Under the pieces are notes generated by a model, which worked only from the letters and a program-made list of their open reading frames with translations, had not been told where the DNA came from and searched no databases. 35,240 nucleotides of DNA. Origin: CAZHWT01 sp964536215. GTDB lineage: Bacteria; Patescibacteriota; CAZHWT01. Location of the stretch: contig CAZHWT010000008.1 in assembly GCA_964536215.1 (NCBI GenBank), forward strand, positions 1 through 35,240, read 5' to 3'. How positions within the stretch are numbered: the stretch's first letter is position 1; every line of letters begins with the position of its first letter. Of this stretch, positions 13,817 to 20,131 are shown one piece after another. The position numbers were made by a program, and so were the translations under genes.

Positions 13817-14518
13817 ATGTTTGGTGGTTTTATAGCCTTATCAGTTTTTTTAGCGGTGTTTACAATTATTGGGTTGGTGGTGCTGTACTTTGTTAAAGAC
13901 AAAAAAGAATTTGATTTTCGGATGGTTTTTTCGGCCTATTTTTATCTGGTAGCTATGCTGAGCTTACTGGCGGTGCTGGTAGGGCTGTCTGGCATTACTA
14001 AAGCGGTGTTATCGGACGTGTATGGTCGGGATTTTAGTTACTACAATTATGCCAGCGATCGGCCCGTCATGGAGCCTGCCGTTGATAAGAATAGTAGTCT
14101 GACTGAAGAACAGCAGAAGGATCAGCAAGAATTGGATCTGGAGTACCAAAAACAACAGGCTGAGCAGATTGAGAGTCAGTATCAAGACGATTTATTCACC
14201 GGCATTAGCACGCTAGTGGTGGGCTTGTTATTCCTGGTGGTGCATGTATTGGGTTGGATGAGAATGGAGCCGGCCAAGGCGAGGCAGAGTTCTTTCTTGT
14301 ACAAGGCCTATGTGATGATGCAATTGGTGGTGTATAGCTTAATTGCTTTGATCGCTTTGCCGACGGCTTTGAGTACGCTCTTGCGCTTTATGTTCCAGTC
14401 GACCAGCGCATCGGGAAATATTATACCGGGCGAATCTTTATCGGTGGCGATTTGGGCAACGCCGGTGTGGGTTGGATTTGTATGGTTGACAATGAGGACA
14501 GTGAAGGCTAGGGGTTAG
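13817..14518 (+). CDS. Polytopic membrane protein, possibly DUF5671-like
   Basis: This 233-residue protein starts at ATG 13817, 6 nt after GGAAGGAG; upstream in-frame codons overlap the ribosome site and are not used. About five hydrophobic segments are visible: roughly 2-24, 38-62, 131-148, 163-186 and 203-222. Between the second and third lies a polar, Gln/Glu-rich stretch (EEQQKDQQELDLEYQKQQAEQIESQ) that should form a coiled coil. The pattern recalls DUF5671 proteins of uncultured bacteria, but I am not certain. It lies 41 nt after PfkB and is probably in the same transcript, without an evident functional link. Confidence 0.65.
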   Translation: MFGGFIALSVFLAVFTIIGLVVLYFVKDKKEFDFRMVFSAYFYLVAMLSLLAVLVGLSGITKAVLSDVYGRDFSYYNYASDRPVMEPAVDKNSSLTEEQQKDQQELDLEYQKQQAEQIESQYQDDLFTGISTLVVGLLFLVVHVLGWMRMEPAKARQSSFLYKAYVMMQLVVYSLIALIALPTALSTLLRFMFQSTSASGNIIPGESLSVAIWATPVWVGFVWLTMRTVKARG

Positions 14519-14554
14519 AAAATAGAAAGTAGGAAATTGAATTTGGGAAAAGAG

Positions 14555-14584
14555 GCGGGTCTGGCAGTCAGTTGTCAGGCCCGC
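14555..14584. terminator. Hairpin between convergent transcription units
   Basis: GCGGGTCTG pairs with CAGGCCCGC (one G-T pair) around a 12-nt loop. On the minus strand it is followed by CTCTTTTCCC, a T-rich tail, so it most likely ends the minus-strand operon 14591-15292. Confidence 0.6.
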
Positions 14585-14590
14585 GCGATG

Positions 14591-14818
14591 TTAGAGATTG
14601 TTCATGGATGCGCCGTGGGTGGTCTGGCGCATGTCATAATCAGGGTTGAATGTTGTTGATGGTATCGACGGAGCCGAATGCTTTGGTCGGTCGACACAGA
14701 TAAGCTGTGTGTGTTCGGTATTAAGGGTAAATCGTTGCCCGTTGATGGGGAACGTTTTACCATTCTTGCTGCGTCGATGGGTCGTGAGGCTCTTGATCCA
14801 TGCTACTATCTTGATCAC
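14591..14818 (-). CDS. Small hypothetical protein, third gene of a mini-operon
   Basis: This 75-residue frame starts at GTG 14818, with GAAAGG 6 nt upstream, 21 nt after the stop of the 28-codon gene before it. It has a basic N-terminal half (IKSLTTHRRSKNGKTFPINGQ) and a Thr/Pro/Ser-rich remainder with one Cys, no membrane segment and no motif I recognise. It lies in series with two other small genes behind one promoter and is followed by a hairpin at 14555-14584, which supports a real gene. Composition alone would not settle it. Confidence 0.45.
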   Translation of the reverse strand: MIKIVAWIKSLTTHRRSKNGKTFPINGQRFTLNTEHTQLICVDRPKHSAPSIPSTTFNPDYDMRQTTHGASMNNL

Positions 14819-14839
14819 GGTTATGCCTTTCGGTGACTG

Positions 14840-14926
14840 TTAGGTCGTTTTTAGGTTGCCGCTGGCCTTGAGCCGTTTGCGCAGCTCTTTGAGCCGTCGT
14901 TTGATATCTTCGAGCAATTTTCTCAT
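14840..14926 (-). CDS. 28-residue basic amphipathic peptide
   Basis: ATG at 14926 lies 9 nt after the TGA of the upstream gene, whose AGGTGAGG end gives a ribosome site, a layout typical of translational coupling. The peptide begins MRKLLEDIKRRLKELRKR and ends SGNLKTT. With Leu at heptad-like spacing and many Lys/Arg, it should form a single cationic amphipathic helix. Such peptides can act on membranes, bind a partner protein or bind nucleic acid; none of these can be read from the sequence. Confidence 0.5.
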   Translation of the reverse strand: MRKLLEDIKRRLKELRKRLKASGNLKTT

Positions 14927-14935
14927 GGTCCCGCC

Positions 14936-15292
14936 TCACCTGTTTTGATTGAGGAAATCGGCGTGCCTAACTATCCAACAGATTGCTTGACTGGCGGTTA
15001 GGTCGGGAAGCTCCGCCTCGTAGTCCCGGAATAGTCGAATTGCTGGTGAAAGTGGTAGGTCTGCTTCATTTTTGACATAGCTCCCAGCTTGATTTGTTTC
15101 GATAACGGAAATGTTAGCAAACCGATTGCTTGGGTGGATCAGGACATCTTCTAGTTTGAAGATAGCCTTGATTGCTTCTGCAGTAAAACCTCCTTCTAGG
15201 CGGGCGACACTGTTTGGGTCCTGGTCGCGCAAGTACCCTAGAATATCGTTACTACTGACGTCGATCTGGTCCAATCTACTGGCAGGTCGCAT
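14936..15292 (-). CDS. Hypothetical 118-residue protein, first gene of a mini-operon
   Basis: It starts at ATG 15292 behind AAAAAGGAGAGTCCC, a good ribosome site; longer in-frame starts overlap the promoter and intergenic repeat and are not used. It is soluble, with no signal peptide and no membrane segment. Visible stretches are an N-terminal SNDILGYLRDQDP, a central GFTAEAIKAIFKLEDVLIHPSNRFANISVIE and a C-terminal LPDLTASQAICWIVRHADFLNQ, which look like mixed helices around a short beta part. I do not recognise a family. It precedes two very small genes, and the trio could be a small regulatory or toxin-type unit (inference only). Confidence 0.65.
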   Translation of the reverse strand: MRPASRLDQIDVSSNDILGYLRDQDPNSVARLEGGFTAEAIKAIFKLEDVLIHPSNRFANISVIETNQAGSYVKNEADLPLSPAIRLFRDYEAELPDLTASQAICWIVRHADFLNQNR

Positions 15293-15323
15293 GGGACTCT
15301 CCTTTTTGTCTCTGATGTGGCTG

Positions 15324-15332
15324 AGTATACCA
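15324..15332 (-). promoter_or_regulatory. Extended -10 promoter of the three-gene mini-operon
   Basis: TGG-TATACT on the minus strand, 31 nt before the ATG at 15292, leaving room for the AAGGAG ribosome site. No clear -35 box. Confidence 0.6.
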
Positions 15333-15366
15333 CTGAGTGTCTCAATGAGGCAAGCATGAGGAGACG

Positions 15367-15388
15367 TGTACGTACATATGTACGTACA
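15367..15388. repeat. Paired self-complementary decamers TGTACGTACA
   Basis: Two copies of the perfectly palindromic decamer TGTACGTACA separated by TA. The same pair occurs at 18454-18475 (spacer TG) and 30679-30700 (spacer TA). Confidence 0.9.
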
Positions 15389-15462
15389 CGAGTAGGCAAG
15401 TCGGCAAGTTTGCAAGTCGGGTGTAGGCAAGTTGGCCAGTACTGCCCCGTGCTAACATCCCT

Positions 15463-15518
15463 CTAATCGCTAATCGCTAATCGCTAATCGCTAATCGCTA
15501 ATCGCTAATCGCTAATCG
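15463..15518. repeat. Heptamer tandem array (CTAATCG), 8 copies
   Basis: Eight perfect head-to-tail copies of CTAATCG. Shorter runs of the same heptamer lie at about 62-75 and 30613-30630, each next to a micro-ORF copy. Confidence 0.97.
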
Positions 15519-15765
15519 TAAACCCCGATTTAATCGGGGTAAACCGCAAACCGCAAACCCCGATTAAATCGGGGTCGGGTCGAGCATGACACGGATTGAG
15601 GGCAAGGTGTGAATTACGGGTTACGGGAGCGAACTAGCAAAGACTGGCCGCCTAGCTGTCTTGCCATCTTGCTGCCTCTTAGATCAATAACAAAGCATAG
15701 CCTGTCCGCCTCTGGCGGAAACAAACGAACAGACGATTAGGCGTGTTGTCGATGTGTAAGTTCCG

Positions 15766-16149
15766 TTACTTAGCCAAGCGAATAAGGTTGGCAATACCCC
15801 AAGCGATGAGAGCGTAAATGACCATGGCCAGCAGAGTCTCCAGGTCAAAGCGGGCGGTGCCGTAGTTGAGTGTGGTTTGGAAGACGCCGTAGAACGGGGC
15901 GACGAGTGGTTCGGTGAGTTGGTAGATAAAGTTGGTAAAGGAGCTGGCTGGGGAGGCGCCCAGGAGCTGGAGGACAAAGCGGAGCGCTAAGAGGACTTCA
16001 AGTATCCCAGCTAGGTAGTAGACTACTTGAATGCCTTTATTAATGCTGCGGCGGTGGATCGGGTCTTCCACAGTAGTGCTGCGAGTGGTTTCGATTTGGT
16101 CGCCGATTTGGTCTTGTTCAACAGTTTGGCGTTCAACTACTTGATCCAT
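15766..16149 (-). CDS. YggT family membrane protein
   Basis: This 127-residue protein has a polar N-terminal region (about 1-38, rich in Gln, Glu, Arg and Thr). The YggT core follows: GIQVVYYLAGILEVLLALRFVLQLLGASP (about 39-67), NFIYQLTEPLVAPFYGVF and an end helix LLAMVIYALIAWGIANLI. YggT proteins are small integral membrane proteins found near cell-division or ion-transport genes; their exact role is unsettled. The gene has a good ribosome site (AAGGAGG) and its own promoter at 16186-16215. It stands alone, next to a repeat mosaic. Confidence 0.8.
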   Translation of the reverse strand: MDQVVERQTVEQDQIGDQIETTRSTTVEDPIHRRSINKGIQVVYYLAGILEVLLALRFVLQLLGASPASSFTNFIYQLTEPLVAPFYGVFQTTLNYGTARFDLETLLAMVIYALIAWGIANLIRLAK

Positions 16150-16185
16150 ATATACCTCCTTATTGGTATGTAAAGTTATAATAGG

Positions 16186-16215
16186 ACTATAAACCTATTA
16201 ATGATTGCTTGTCAA
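16186..16215 (-). promoter_or_regulatory. Promoter for the YggT gene
   Basis: TTGACA (16210-16215), an 18-nt spacer and TATAGT (16186-16191) on the minus strand. The leader would be about 30 nt and includes AAGGAGG. Confidence 0.7.
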
Positions 16216-16240
16216 CCTTTTACTCAGAATGGTTTATTTG

Positions 16241-16270
16241 TTGCCACGCTTGGGCCTCAGATGATACAAT
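16241..16270 (+). promoter_or_regulatory. Likely promoter for tRNA-Glu
   Basis: TTGCCA (16241-16246), an 18-nt spacer and TACAAT (16265-16270), predicting a start near 16277 and a precursor with about 90 nt before the tRNA. Confidence 0.5.
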
Positions 16271-16369
16271 ACGGCGGCTTGCTGACATAGAATGTCAGCA
16301 GTTTGTTGTAGAGCGTAAGTCGGGGTCAATTATCGATTTGCGACAAGCGATTTACGATTTGCAATCTTT

Positions 16370-16446
16370 GGCGCCTTCGTCTAGTGGTCCAGGACATCGC
16401 CCTCTCACGGCGAAAATCAGGGGTTCGAATCCCCTAGGCGTCACCA
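16370..16446 (+). tRNA. tRNA-Glu (CTC anticodon), CCA encoded
   Basis: A full cloverleaf is visible. The acceptor stem pairs GGCGCCT with AGGCGTC, including one G-U pair. The D arm is in TCGTCTAGTGGTCCAGGAC. The anticodon stem TCGCC/GGCGA carries the loop CTCTCAC, giving anticodon CTC, which reads GAG. The T arm is GGGGTTCGAATCCCC. Discriminator A and the encoded CCA follow. Its 3' end runs straight into the terminator hairpin, and part of that end is duplicated about 311 bp downstream at 16748. Confidence 0.95.
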
Positions 16447-16482
16447 AAATAGCCCGTTGCCCTTGTGGTGACGGGCTATTTT
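16446..16482 (+). terminator. Terminator of tRNA-Glu
   Basis: AAAATAGCCCGT (16446-16457) and ACGGGCTATTTT (16471-16482) are perfect 12-bp arms around a 13-nt loop, with the T-run in the 3' arm. Confidence 0.85.
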
Positions 16483-16842
16483 GATGATGTCAGATGAGGT
16501 TAACCGCAACTTTGGTCGCTGGGTTTGCAAATTGAGATAAGGCTGTAAAAAACAATGGAACCTATTTCAAAGCTAGACTTCTTCACTCGCCATTGAGGGG
16601 AGCCAAGGCAACGATGCAATCTTCTCTAGAGGGTTGGTTGAACTAGATTGTCGCGCTTCGCTCGCTATGACGAGAATTGGAGTTTAGAAATGAGTTTAAC
16701 CTTTTGATGGTCTAATTTAACGTTCTGGATAAATATTCAGCTCACTTGGCGTCACCAGAATAGCTCGTAGCCCTTTATGGCATGAATGAAGCAACTCTTC
16801 GATTAGATGTTCTATTAGACTGTTGTAGGGGTGGGTGGGGCT
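16483..16842. other. Gene-free spacer with a degenerate copy of the tRNA 3' end
   Basis: No convincing gene is seen. At 16748-16780 a 33-bp block repeats 16437-16469 (the tRNA-Glu 3' end plus the first arm of its terminator) with few mismatches; the first ten bases, GGCGTCACCA, are identical. Between them, about 16580-16675 holds GAGGGGAGCCAAGGCAACGA and CGCGCTTCGCTCGCTATGACG segments, words typical of dispersed bacterial intergenic repeats. Confidence 0.6.
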
Positions 16843-16851
16843 TGGTATACT
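16843..16851 (+). promoter_or_regulatory. Extended -10 promoter
   Basis: TGG-TATACT, 25 nt before the GTG start at 16877, leaving room for the TTAGGAG ribosome site. Confidence 0.6.
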
Positions 16852-16876
16852 TTTTGTAATTACGTTAGGAGTATTA

Positions 16877-17317
16877 GTGGCAATTAGTAGGTATTTATCT
16901 AAAAATCTTATCCAGGTTGGGTTGGTGCTGGCTATGGGTGTGGTTTGTTTGGTGGGTGGGGTGGTTTTGTATATGAACTGGCCGGAAGATGCAGTAGTGG
17001 CTAGTCCGAACACCTCTAAAGTTGAATTGGCGGATAAAAAAGATGTCAGGCAAGCTGTTTTAGAGCAGTTGCCGATGGAGCAGGTGGAGAACATTAAAGG
17101 GACGTGGGCGGATGGGCAATTGTCGAAGATTGTGTTGCACGAGGGTGGGATAATTTCTGATGGGCAGAAGATTATTCGGGTGGAAGATACGGCCTATGCG
17201 GGCAAAGAAGTGTATATGATTGACTTTACGACTAAGACTATGGCCGTGCCAAATAATATGATTATTTTTGCCGATACGGAGACATTTGGTATTGTTGGGT
17301 ACGGGCTGGTTGACTAG
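16877..17317 (+). CDS. Membrane-anchored hypothetical protein
   Basis: GTG at 16877 is chosen because TTAGGAG lies 6 nt before it and an extended -10 lies further upstream; longer frames would cover that promoter. The 146-residue protein has one N-terminal membrane helix (about 11-33, QVGLVLAMGVVCLVGGVVLY). An extracytoplasmic domain follows, with a helical part (SKVELADKKDVRQAVLEQLPMEQVENI) and a beta-rich part (GQLSKIVLHEGGIISDGQKIIRVEDTAYAGKEVYMIDFTT). I recognise no family. It ends tail-to-tail with ddl, the two TAG stops sharing the sequence CTAG. Confidence 0.7.
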   Translation: MAISRYLSKNLIQVGLVLAMGVVCLVGGVVLYMNWPEDAVVASPNTSKVELADKKDVRQAVLEQLPMEQVENIKGTWADGQLSKIVLHEGGIISDGQKIIRVEDTAYAGKEVYMIDFTTKTMAVPNNMIIFADTETFGIVGYGLVD

Positions 17318-18396
17318 GTGGATGGTGATTGAGTTGTGGTTAGCTTTTGTTCCTGATTGAAACGATCAATGGCTAGTTGGATGAGCTTGTCGATGAGTTG
17401 GGTGTAGGATAAACCAGATGCTTGCCAGAGTCTGGGATACATGCTGATATTGGTAAAGCCCGGGATGGTGTTGATTTCATTAATGTAAATCTGATTATTT
17501 TGGTCAAAGAAGAAGTCGACTCTAGCCAAGCCTTGGCAGCACAGGGTTTGGAAGGCTTTGATGGCTTGGTCTTGTAGTTGGGTGACTATATTGCCAGGCA
17601 AGTCGGCAGGTATTTGGAGTAGGGCGCCGTTTTCGTCTAAGTATTTAGCCTCGTAAGAATAGAAGTCGTGTTGAGGGATAATCTCGCCGGGGATGGAGGC
17701 TTGCGGACGGTCATTGCCCAAAACAGCTACTTCTATTTCTCGACCTTTAATTTCTGATTCAATGATAACTTTGCGGTCATATTGTAGGGCGATTTTGATG
17801 GCTGCGTCTAGGTCTTGAGCCTGATGAACCTTAGTTATGCCAACTGATGAGCCAAGGTTGGCAGGTTTGACAAATAGCGGTAGGTTGAGTTGTTTGATGA
17901 TGCTGTTTACTTGATTGGCGCTCCAATTTTGGATAACTATAAATGGGGCGATGTTAAAGCCAGCGTCGCGCAGTAGGCGCTTGGCGACATCTTTATCCAT
18001 ACTTACGGCCGAGCCAAGAACGCTGGCGCCAACAAAGGGGATGTGGGCTAGTTTGAGCAGGCCTTGCATAGTGCCGTCTTCGCCAAACGGACCGTGAAGA
18101 ATAGGAAAAACGACGTCTACGATTGGACGATCTGCGATGTTGGTGGAATGAATAGCGTTGAGGATTGTTTCTGGTAAATAGTCATCTTGTGTGACAGAAG
18201 GGGGCGTAATCGTGCTGTTAAGCAATGCGGCTGAGCGCCCGGGCGAAAGCCATTGTCCAGCTTTGCTTATAGCGATAGGAATAACCTCATATTTATCGGC
18301 GTCCAAGGCTTGGAGGACATTGCGGGCAGATTGGATAGAGACTTCATGCTCGGCTGATTGTCCGCCAAATAATACGGCGACTTTTATTTTGCTCAT
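17314..18396 (-). CDS. ddl: D-alanine--D-alanine ligase
   Basis: This ATP-grasp enzyme joins two D-Ala for the peptidoglycan stem peptide. It has 360 residues from the ATG at 18396. Landmarks are the N-terminal KVAVLFGGQSAEHEVSIQSARNVLQAL, FPILHGPFGEDGTMQGLLKLAHIPFVG, the GSAVSMDKDVAKRLL block, LPLFVKPANLGSSVGITKV, KVIIESEIKGREIEVAVLGND, ARVDFFF and the metal/ADP block IYINEINTIPGFTNISMYPRLW. Longer in-frame starts are rejected because TATAAT with an upstream TG ends exactly 6 nt before this ATG, so the mRNA should begin at the start codon. MurF at 22106-23494 uses its product. Confidence 0.95.
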   Translation of the reverse strand: MSKIKVAVLFGGQSAEHEVSIQSARNVLQALDADKYEVIPIAISKAGQWLSPGRSAALLNSTITPPSVTQDDYLPETILNAIHSTNIADRPIVDVVFPILHGPFGEDGTMQGLLKLAHIPFVGASVLGSAVSMDKDVAKRLLRDAGFNIAPFIVIQNWSANQVNSIIKQLNLPLFVKPANLGSSVGITKVHQAQDLDAAIKIALQYDRKVIIESEIKGREIEVAVLGNDRPQASIPGEIIPQHDFYSYEAKYLDENGALLQIPADLPGNIVTQLQDQAIKAFQTLCCQGLARVDFFFDQNNQIYINEINTIPGFTNISMYPRLWQASGLSYTQLIDKLIQLAIDRFNQEQKLTTTQSPST

Positions 18397-18402
18397 AAGG
18401 CC

Positions 18403-18411
18403 ATTATAGCA
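18403..18411 (-). promoter_or_regulatory. Extended -10 promoter of ddl (leaderless)
   Basis: TGC-TATAAT on the minus strand, with 6 nt between the box and the ATG at 18396. Transcription would start at the A of the ATG; no ribosome site fits. Confidence 0.7.
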
Positions 18412-18453
18412 GTCGTCTGATGCTTTGAGCTGTTTACGGAGATGCATAGGGTA

Positions 18454-18475
18454 TGTACGTACATGTGTACGTACA
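18454..18475. repeat. Paired self-complementary decamers TGTACGTACA
   Basis: Second occurrence of the pair, with TG as spacer, upstream of ddl. A decayed third unit (TGTATGCGTACG) follows at 18476-18487. Confidence 0.9.
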
Positions 18476-18669
18476 TGTATGCGTACGGACGTTTAGCGAC
18501 TAATCGTCTGGCAGATCTGACTAGGCTGTCGATGTTTCCAGCTCGACGGATTGAGTAGGGCAAGCTAGGTCCTCTGAGATACGGACTTGGAAGGTCTGGG
18601 AAGCGGTTGGGCTTGTCTGTAGTGGGGTGTGACTGGTGGGCGGGGACGGGGGAGATGGGTGCGTTGGTG

Positions 18670-18678
18670 TGATATACT
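18670..18678 (+). promoter_or_regulatory. Extended -10 promoter of the zinc-ribbon gene
   Basis: TGA-TATACT about 50 nt before the GTG start at 18730. No clear -35 box. Confidence 0.55.
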
Positions 18679-18729
18679 GATGCGGTCATTGCTGATTGGA
18701 GTAGTGACTTGTTTTAAGGAGGGGCATTC

Positions 18730-19011
18730 GTGTCTGTTCTGATTGGGATCGATTTGGTGGAATCTAGAACACCGTTACCTGCAACGCCAGGTCAGGTTGT
18801 TCGACGGGGCACGGATCCAGTTACGGGGGAGGTTTGGTATTATTCTATGCCGAAGCGCCTAGTAGGCGGAGGAGCGCCGTTTACCGAGCGAAAGCGGTGC
18901 GATCGGTGTGAGCGAGACAAAGTATTGATTGGTGGTTACGGGTCTGGCTTTTGGGCTTGCCCTGGCTGCGAAGATATCGAAGATGAGCGCTGCAAAATGA
19001 TGAGCAGCTAG
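18730..19011 (+). CDS. Small zinc-ribbon protein, function unknown
   Basis: GTG at 18730 is preceded by AAGGAGG. The 93-residue protein has an N-terminal beta-rich part (LIGIDLVESRTPL...VVRRGTDPVTGEVWYYS) and a C-terminal CDRCERDK-x(n)-WACPGCEDIEDERC segment, whose two CxxC pairs should bind one zinc ion; a fifth Cys follows. No membrane segment. Such ribbons occur in many nucleic-acid or protein-binding factors, so the role cannot be given. It is a single-gene unit with its own promoter and a strong terminator. Confidence 0.75.
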   Translation: MSVLIGIDLVESRTPLPATPGQVVRRGTDPVTGEVWYYSMPKRLVGGGAPFTERKRCDRCERDKVLIGGYGSGFWACPGCEDIEDERCKMMSS

Positions 19012-19041
19012 ATTTTTTTGCGCAGCCAAACATTGTGTTTA

Positions 19042-19073
19042 GGCGCCTCAAGACTTTGGGGCGCCATTTTTTT
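19042..19073 (+). terminator. Intrinsic terminator
   Basis: GGCGCC (19042-19047) and GGCGCC (19060-19065) form a G+C-rich stem followed by A and seven Ts. It closes the zinc-ribbon gene. Confidence 0.9.
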
Positions 19074-19193
19074 GTTTTACTCTGCGCTTGAGGTGTCTTG
19101 ATGGGTTCTTTTTGTCTACACTTCTGTAAGCTAACCTTTTTGCTTTGATGTTAGTGGAGGTGGAATAGGTGCGAGCACGCAAGGTGGCTGAAT

Positions 19194-19316
19194 ATGAGAA
19201 TTTTGGCTGTTTCGCTTGGGTCTAGCTCGGCGGTCCGGTGGGGCAAGCGCGGTGATTACGCAGTGGGGAGAGTTGGGCTGACTATTGCATTTAGGGCTGA
19301 GGGTGGCATATTGTAG
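19194..19316 (+). CDS. Possible 40-residue small protein
   Basis: ATG at 19194 follows AGGTGG by 7 nt and the frame ends in TAG at 19316, 4 nt before the start of the iron-permease-like gene. The peptide (MRILAVSLGSSSAVRW... to ...RAEGGIL) has no motif. It would overlap the -10 box of the next gene. It may be chance. Confidence 0.2.
   Translation: MRILAVSLGSSSAVRWGKRGDYAVGRVGLTIAFRAEGGIL
19309..19314 (+). promoter_or_regulatory. -10 box of the iron-permease-like gene (leaderless)
   Basis: TATTGT ends exactly 6 nt before ATG 19321, the same layout as in ddl, murF, truB and the NYN gene. Confidence 0.5.
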
Positions 19317-19320
19317 TTGT

Positions 19321-19722
19321 ATGCAAGATGTATTCCGGAAGGTGTCTAATAAAACGTCACATGCTATGGGGACGTCGTGGGCATTTATGGTGGCTGTGGC
19401 GGTGATTGTAATGTGGGCGGTGAGCGGGCCAGTGTTTGGCTATAGCGATACGTGGCAGTTAGTTATTAATACTGGCACGACTATTGTGACTTTTTTGATG
19501 GTTTTTTTGATTCAAAATACGCAAAACCGGGATGCGAAAGCACAGCATCTTAAGCTGGATATGTTGATCAAAGCGACTAAGGGCGCGCAGGATAATTTGA
19601 TGGATGCCGAGGAGCTGTCCGATGATGAACTAGATCGGCTTAAGGAGCTAGTGGATCATAGGGTAAAGATGCGACGAGAGCGTGAGGGAAGTGCTGGGAT
19701 GACGGGTAGGATTAAGGAGTAA
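19321..19722 (+). CDS. Low-affinity iron permease family protein
   Basis: This 133-residue protein starts with FRKVSNKTSHAMGTSWAFMVAVAVIVMWAVSGPVFGYSDTWQL, a family hallmark with the first membrane helix. NTGTTIVTFLMVFLIQNTQNRDAKAQHLKLDMLIKA follows, with the second helix and the NTQNRD loop. A cytosolic acidic end has EELSDDELDRLKELV. The Pfam family is named after fungal Fet4, but bacterial members are short and their transport function is not well shown. An in-frame ATG 12 codons upstream overlaps the -10 box and is not used. The stop shares TAATG with the next gene, so the two are translationally coupled. Confidence 0.82.
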   Translation: MQDVFRKVSNKTSHAMGTSWAFMVAVAVIVMWAVSGPVFGYSDTWQLVINTGTTIVTFLMVFLIQNTQNRDAKAQHLKLDMLIKATKGAQDNLMDAEELSDDELDRLKELVDHRVKMRREREGSAGMTGRIKE

Positions 19723-20003
19723 TGCGGCATGTGGCTGGCGGTAAGGTAACTTCCGCGCATTCGACGGCGACTGAAGAGGCGGAGCGGGTGGTTAAGGTGG
19801 CAGTTACATTTCCAGAAGTGACAAAAATTGTCTTAGGGGTAATTAAGCCGGGTTTGCGGTCGGGGCAACTGCGGCTAAAATTTTTACCGATTACGGGAGG
19901 ATTGCGCGTAGAAGTGCGCGGAATTAGCAGTGTGCAGCAGGTGTTTGTGTATACGAGCGATGCGGCACAGACAGAGGTGGATCTTAGAAAACTTTTTAAC
20001 TAA
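19722..20003 (+). CDS. DUF2103-like protein
   Basis: This 93-residue protein shows an N-terminal His-containing part (MRHVAGGKVTSAHSTATEEAERVVKVAVTFPEVTKIVLGVIKPG) and a beta-rich end (LRLKFLPITGGLRVEVRGISSVQQVFVYTSD). This recalls DUF2103, annotated as predicted metal-binding; the match is by eye. AAGGAG lies inside the end of the iron-permease-like gene, and the start overlaps its stop by one base, so the pair is one operon. A metal link between the two is suggestive only. Confidence 0.6.
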   Translation: MRHVAGGKVTSAHSTATEEAERVVKVAVTFPEVTKIVLGVIKPGLRSGQLRLKFLPITGGLRVEVRGISSVQQVFVYTSDAAQTEVDLRKLFN

Positions 20004-20024
20004 TTATGGTCTCTTGAAGCGGAG

Positions 20025-20125
20025 AGTGTAGAGTTGAGAGTGCAAAACCACAGTTTAGAGCTTAAAGGTTAGCTTAACTTTTGGGTTTTGCGCTGTGGCT
20101 TTGCCCTTTACGCTCTCCACTTTGA
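20025..20125. repeat. Intergenic hairpin/repeat shared with 33110-33180
   Basis: GCAAAACC and GGTTTTGC, and CCACAG/CTGTGG, are inverted pairs that fold the spacer between two convergent genes. The segment GCTGTGGCTTTGC-CC/GG-TTTACGCTCTC recurs at about 33140-33167, so this is a dispersed repeat that may also stop transcription. Confidence 0.5.
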
Positions 20126-20131
20126 ACTATC

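Larger units (their letters stand above)
15361..15765. repeat. Intergenic repeat mosaic
   Basis: The spacer holds no gene but many modules found elsewhere in the window. In order: the decamer pair (15367-15388), GTAGGCAAGT-type words, the CTAATCG array (15463-15518), two ACCCCGATT/AATCGGGGT hairpins (about 15521-15540 and 15556-15574), a GTCGAGCATGAC segment, a GAATTACGGG segment, a CTTGCCATCTTGCTGCCTCT segment (15660-15679), and a CCGCCTCTGGCGG hairpin (about 15707-15719). The same order, with a micro-ORF added, is seen at 30480-30905. Confidence 0.8.

Noticed and set aside
15463..15518. CRISPR array
   Set aside because: The units are 7 bp with no spacers, and no cas gene is present; none of the repeats in the window has repeat-spacer structure.
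18397..18447. Longer N-terminus for Ddl
   Set aside because: These codons contain the TATAAT box; homologous sequence starts at KVAVLFGG, right after ATG 18396.
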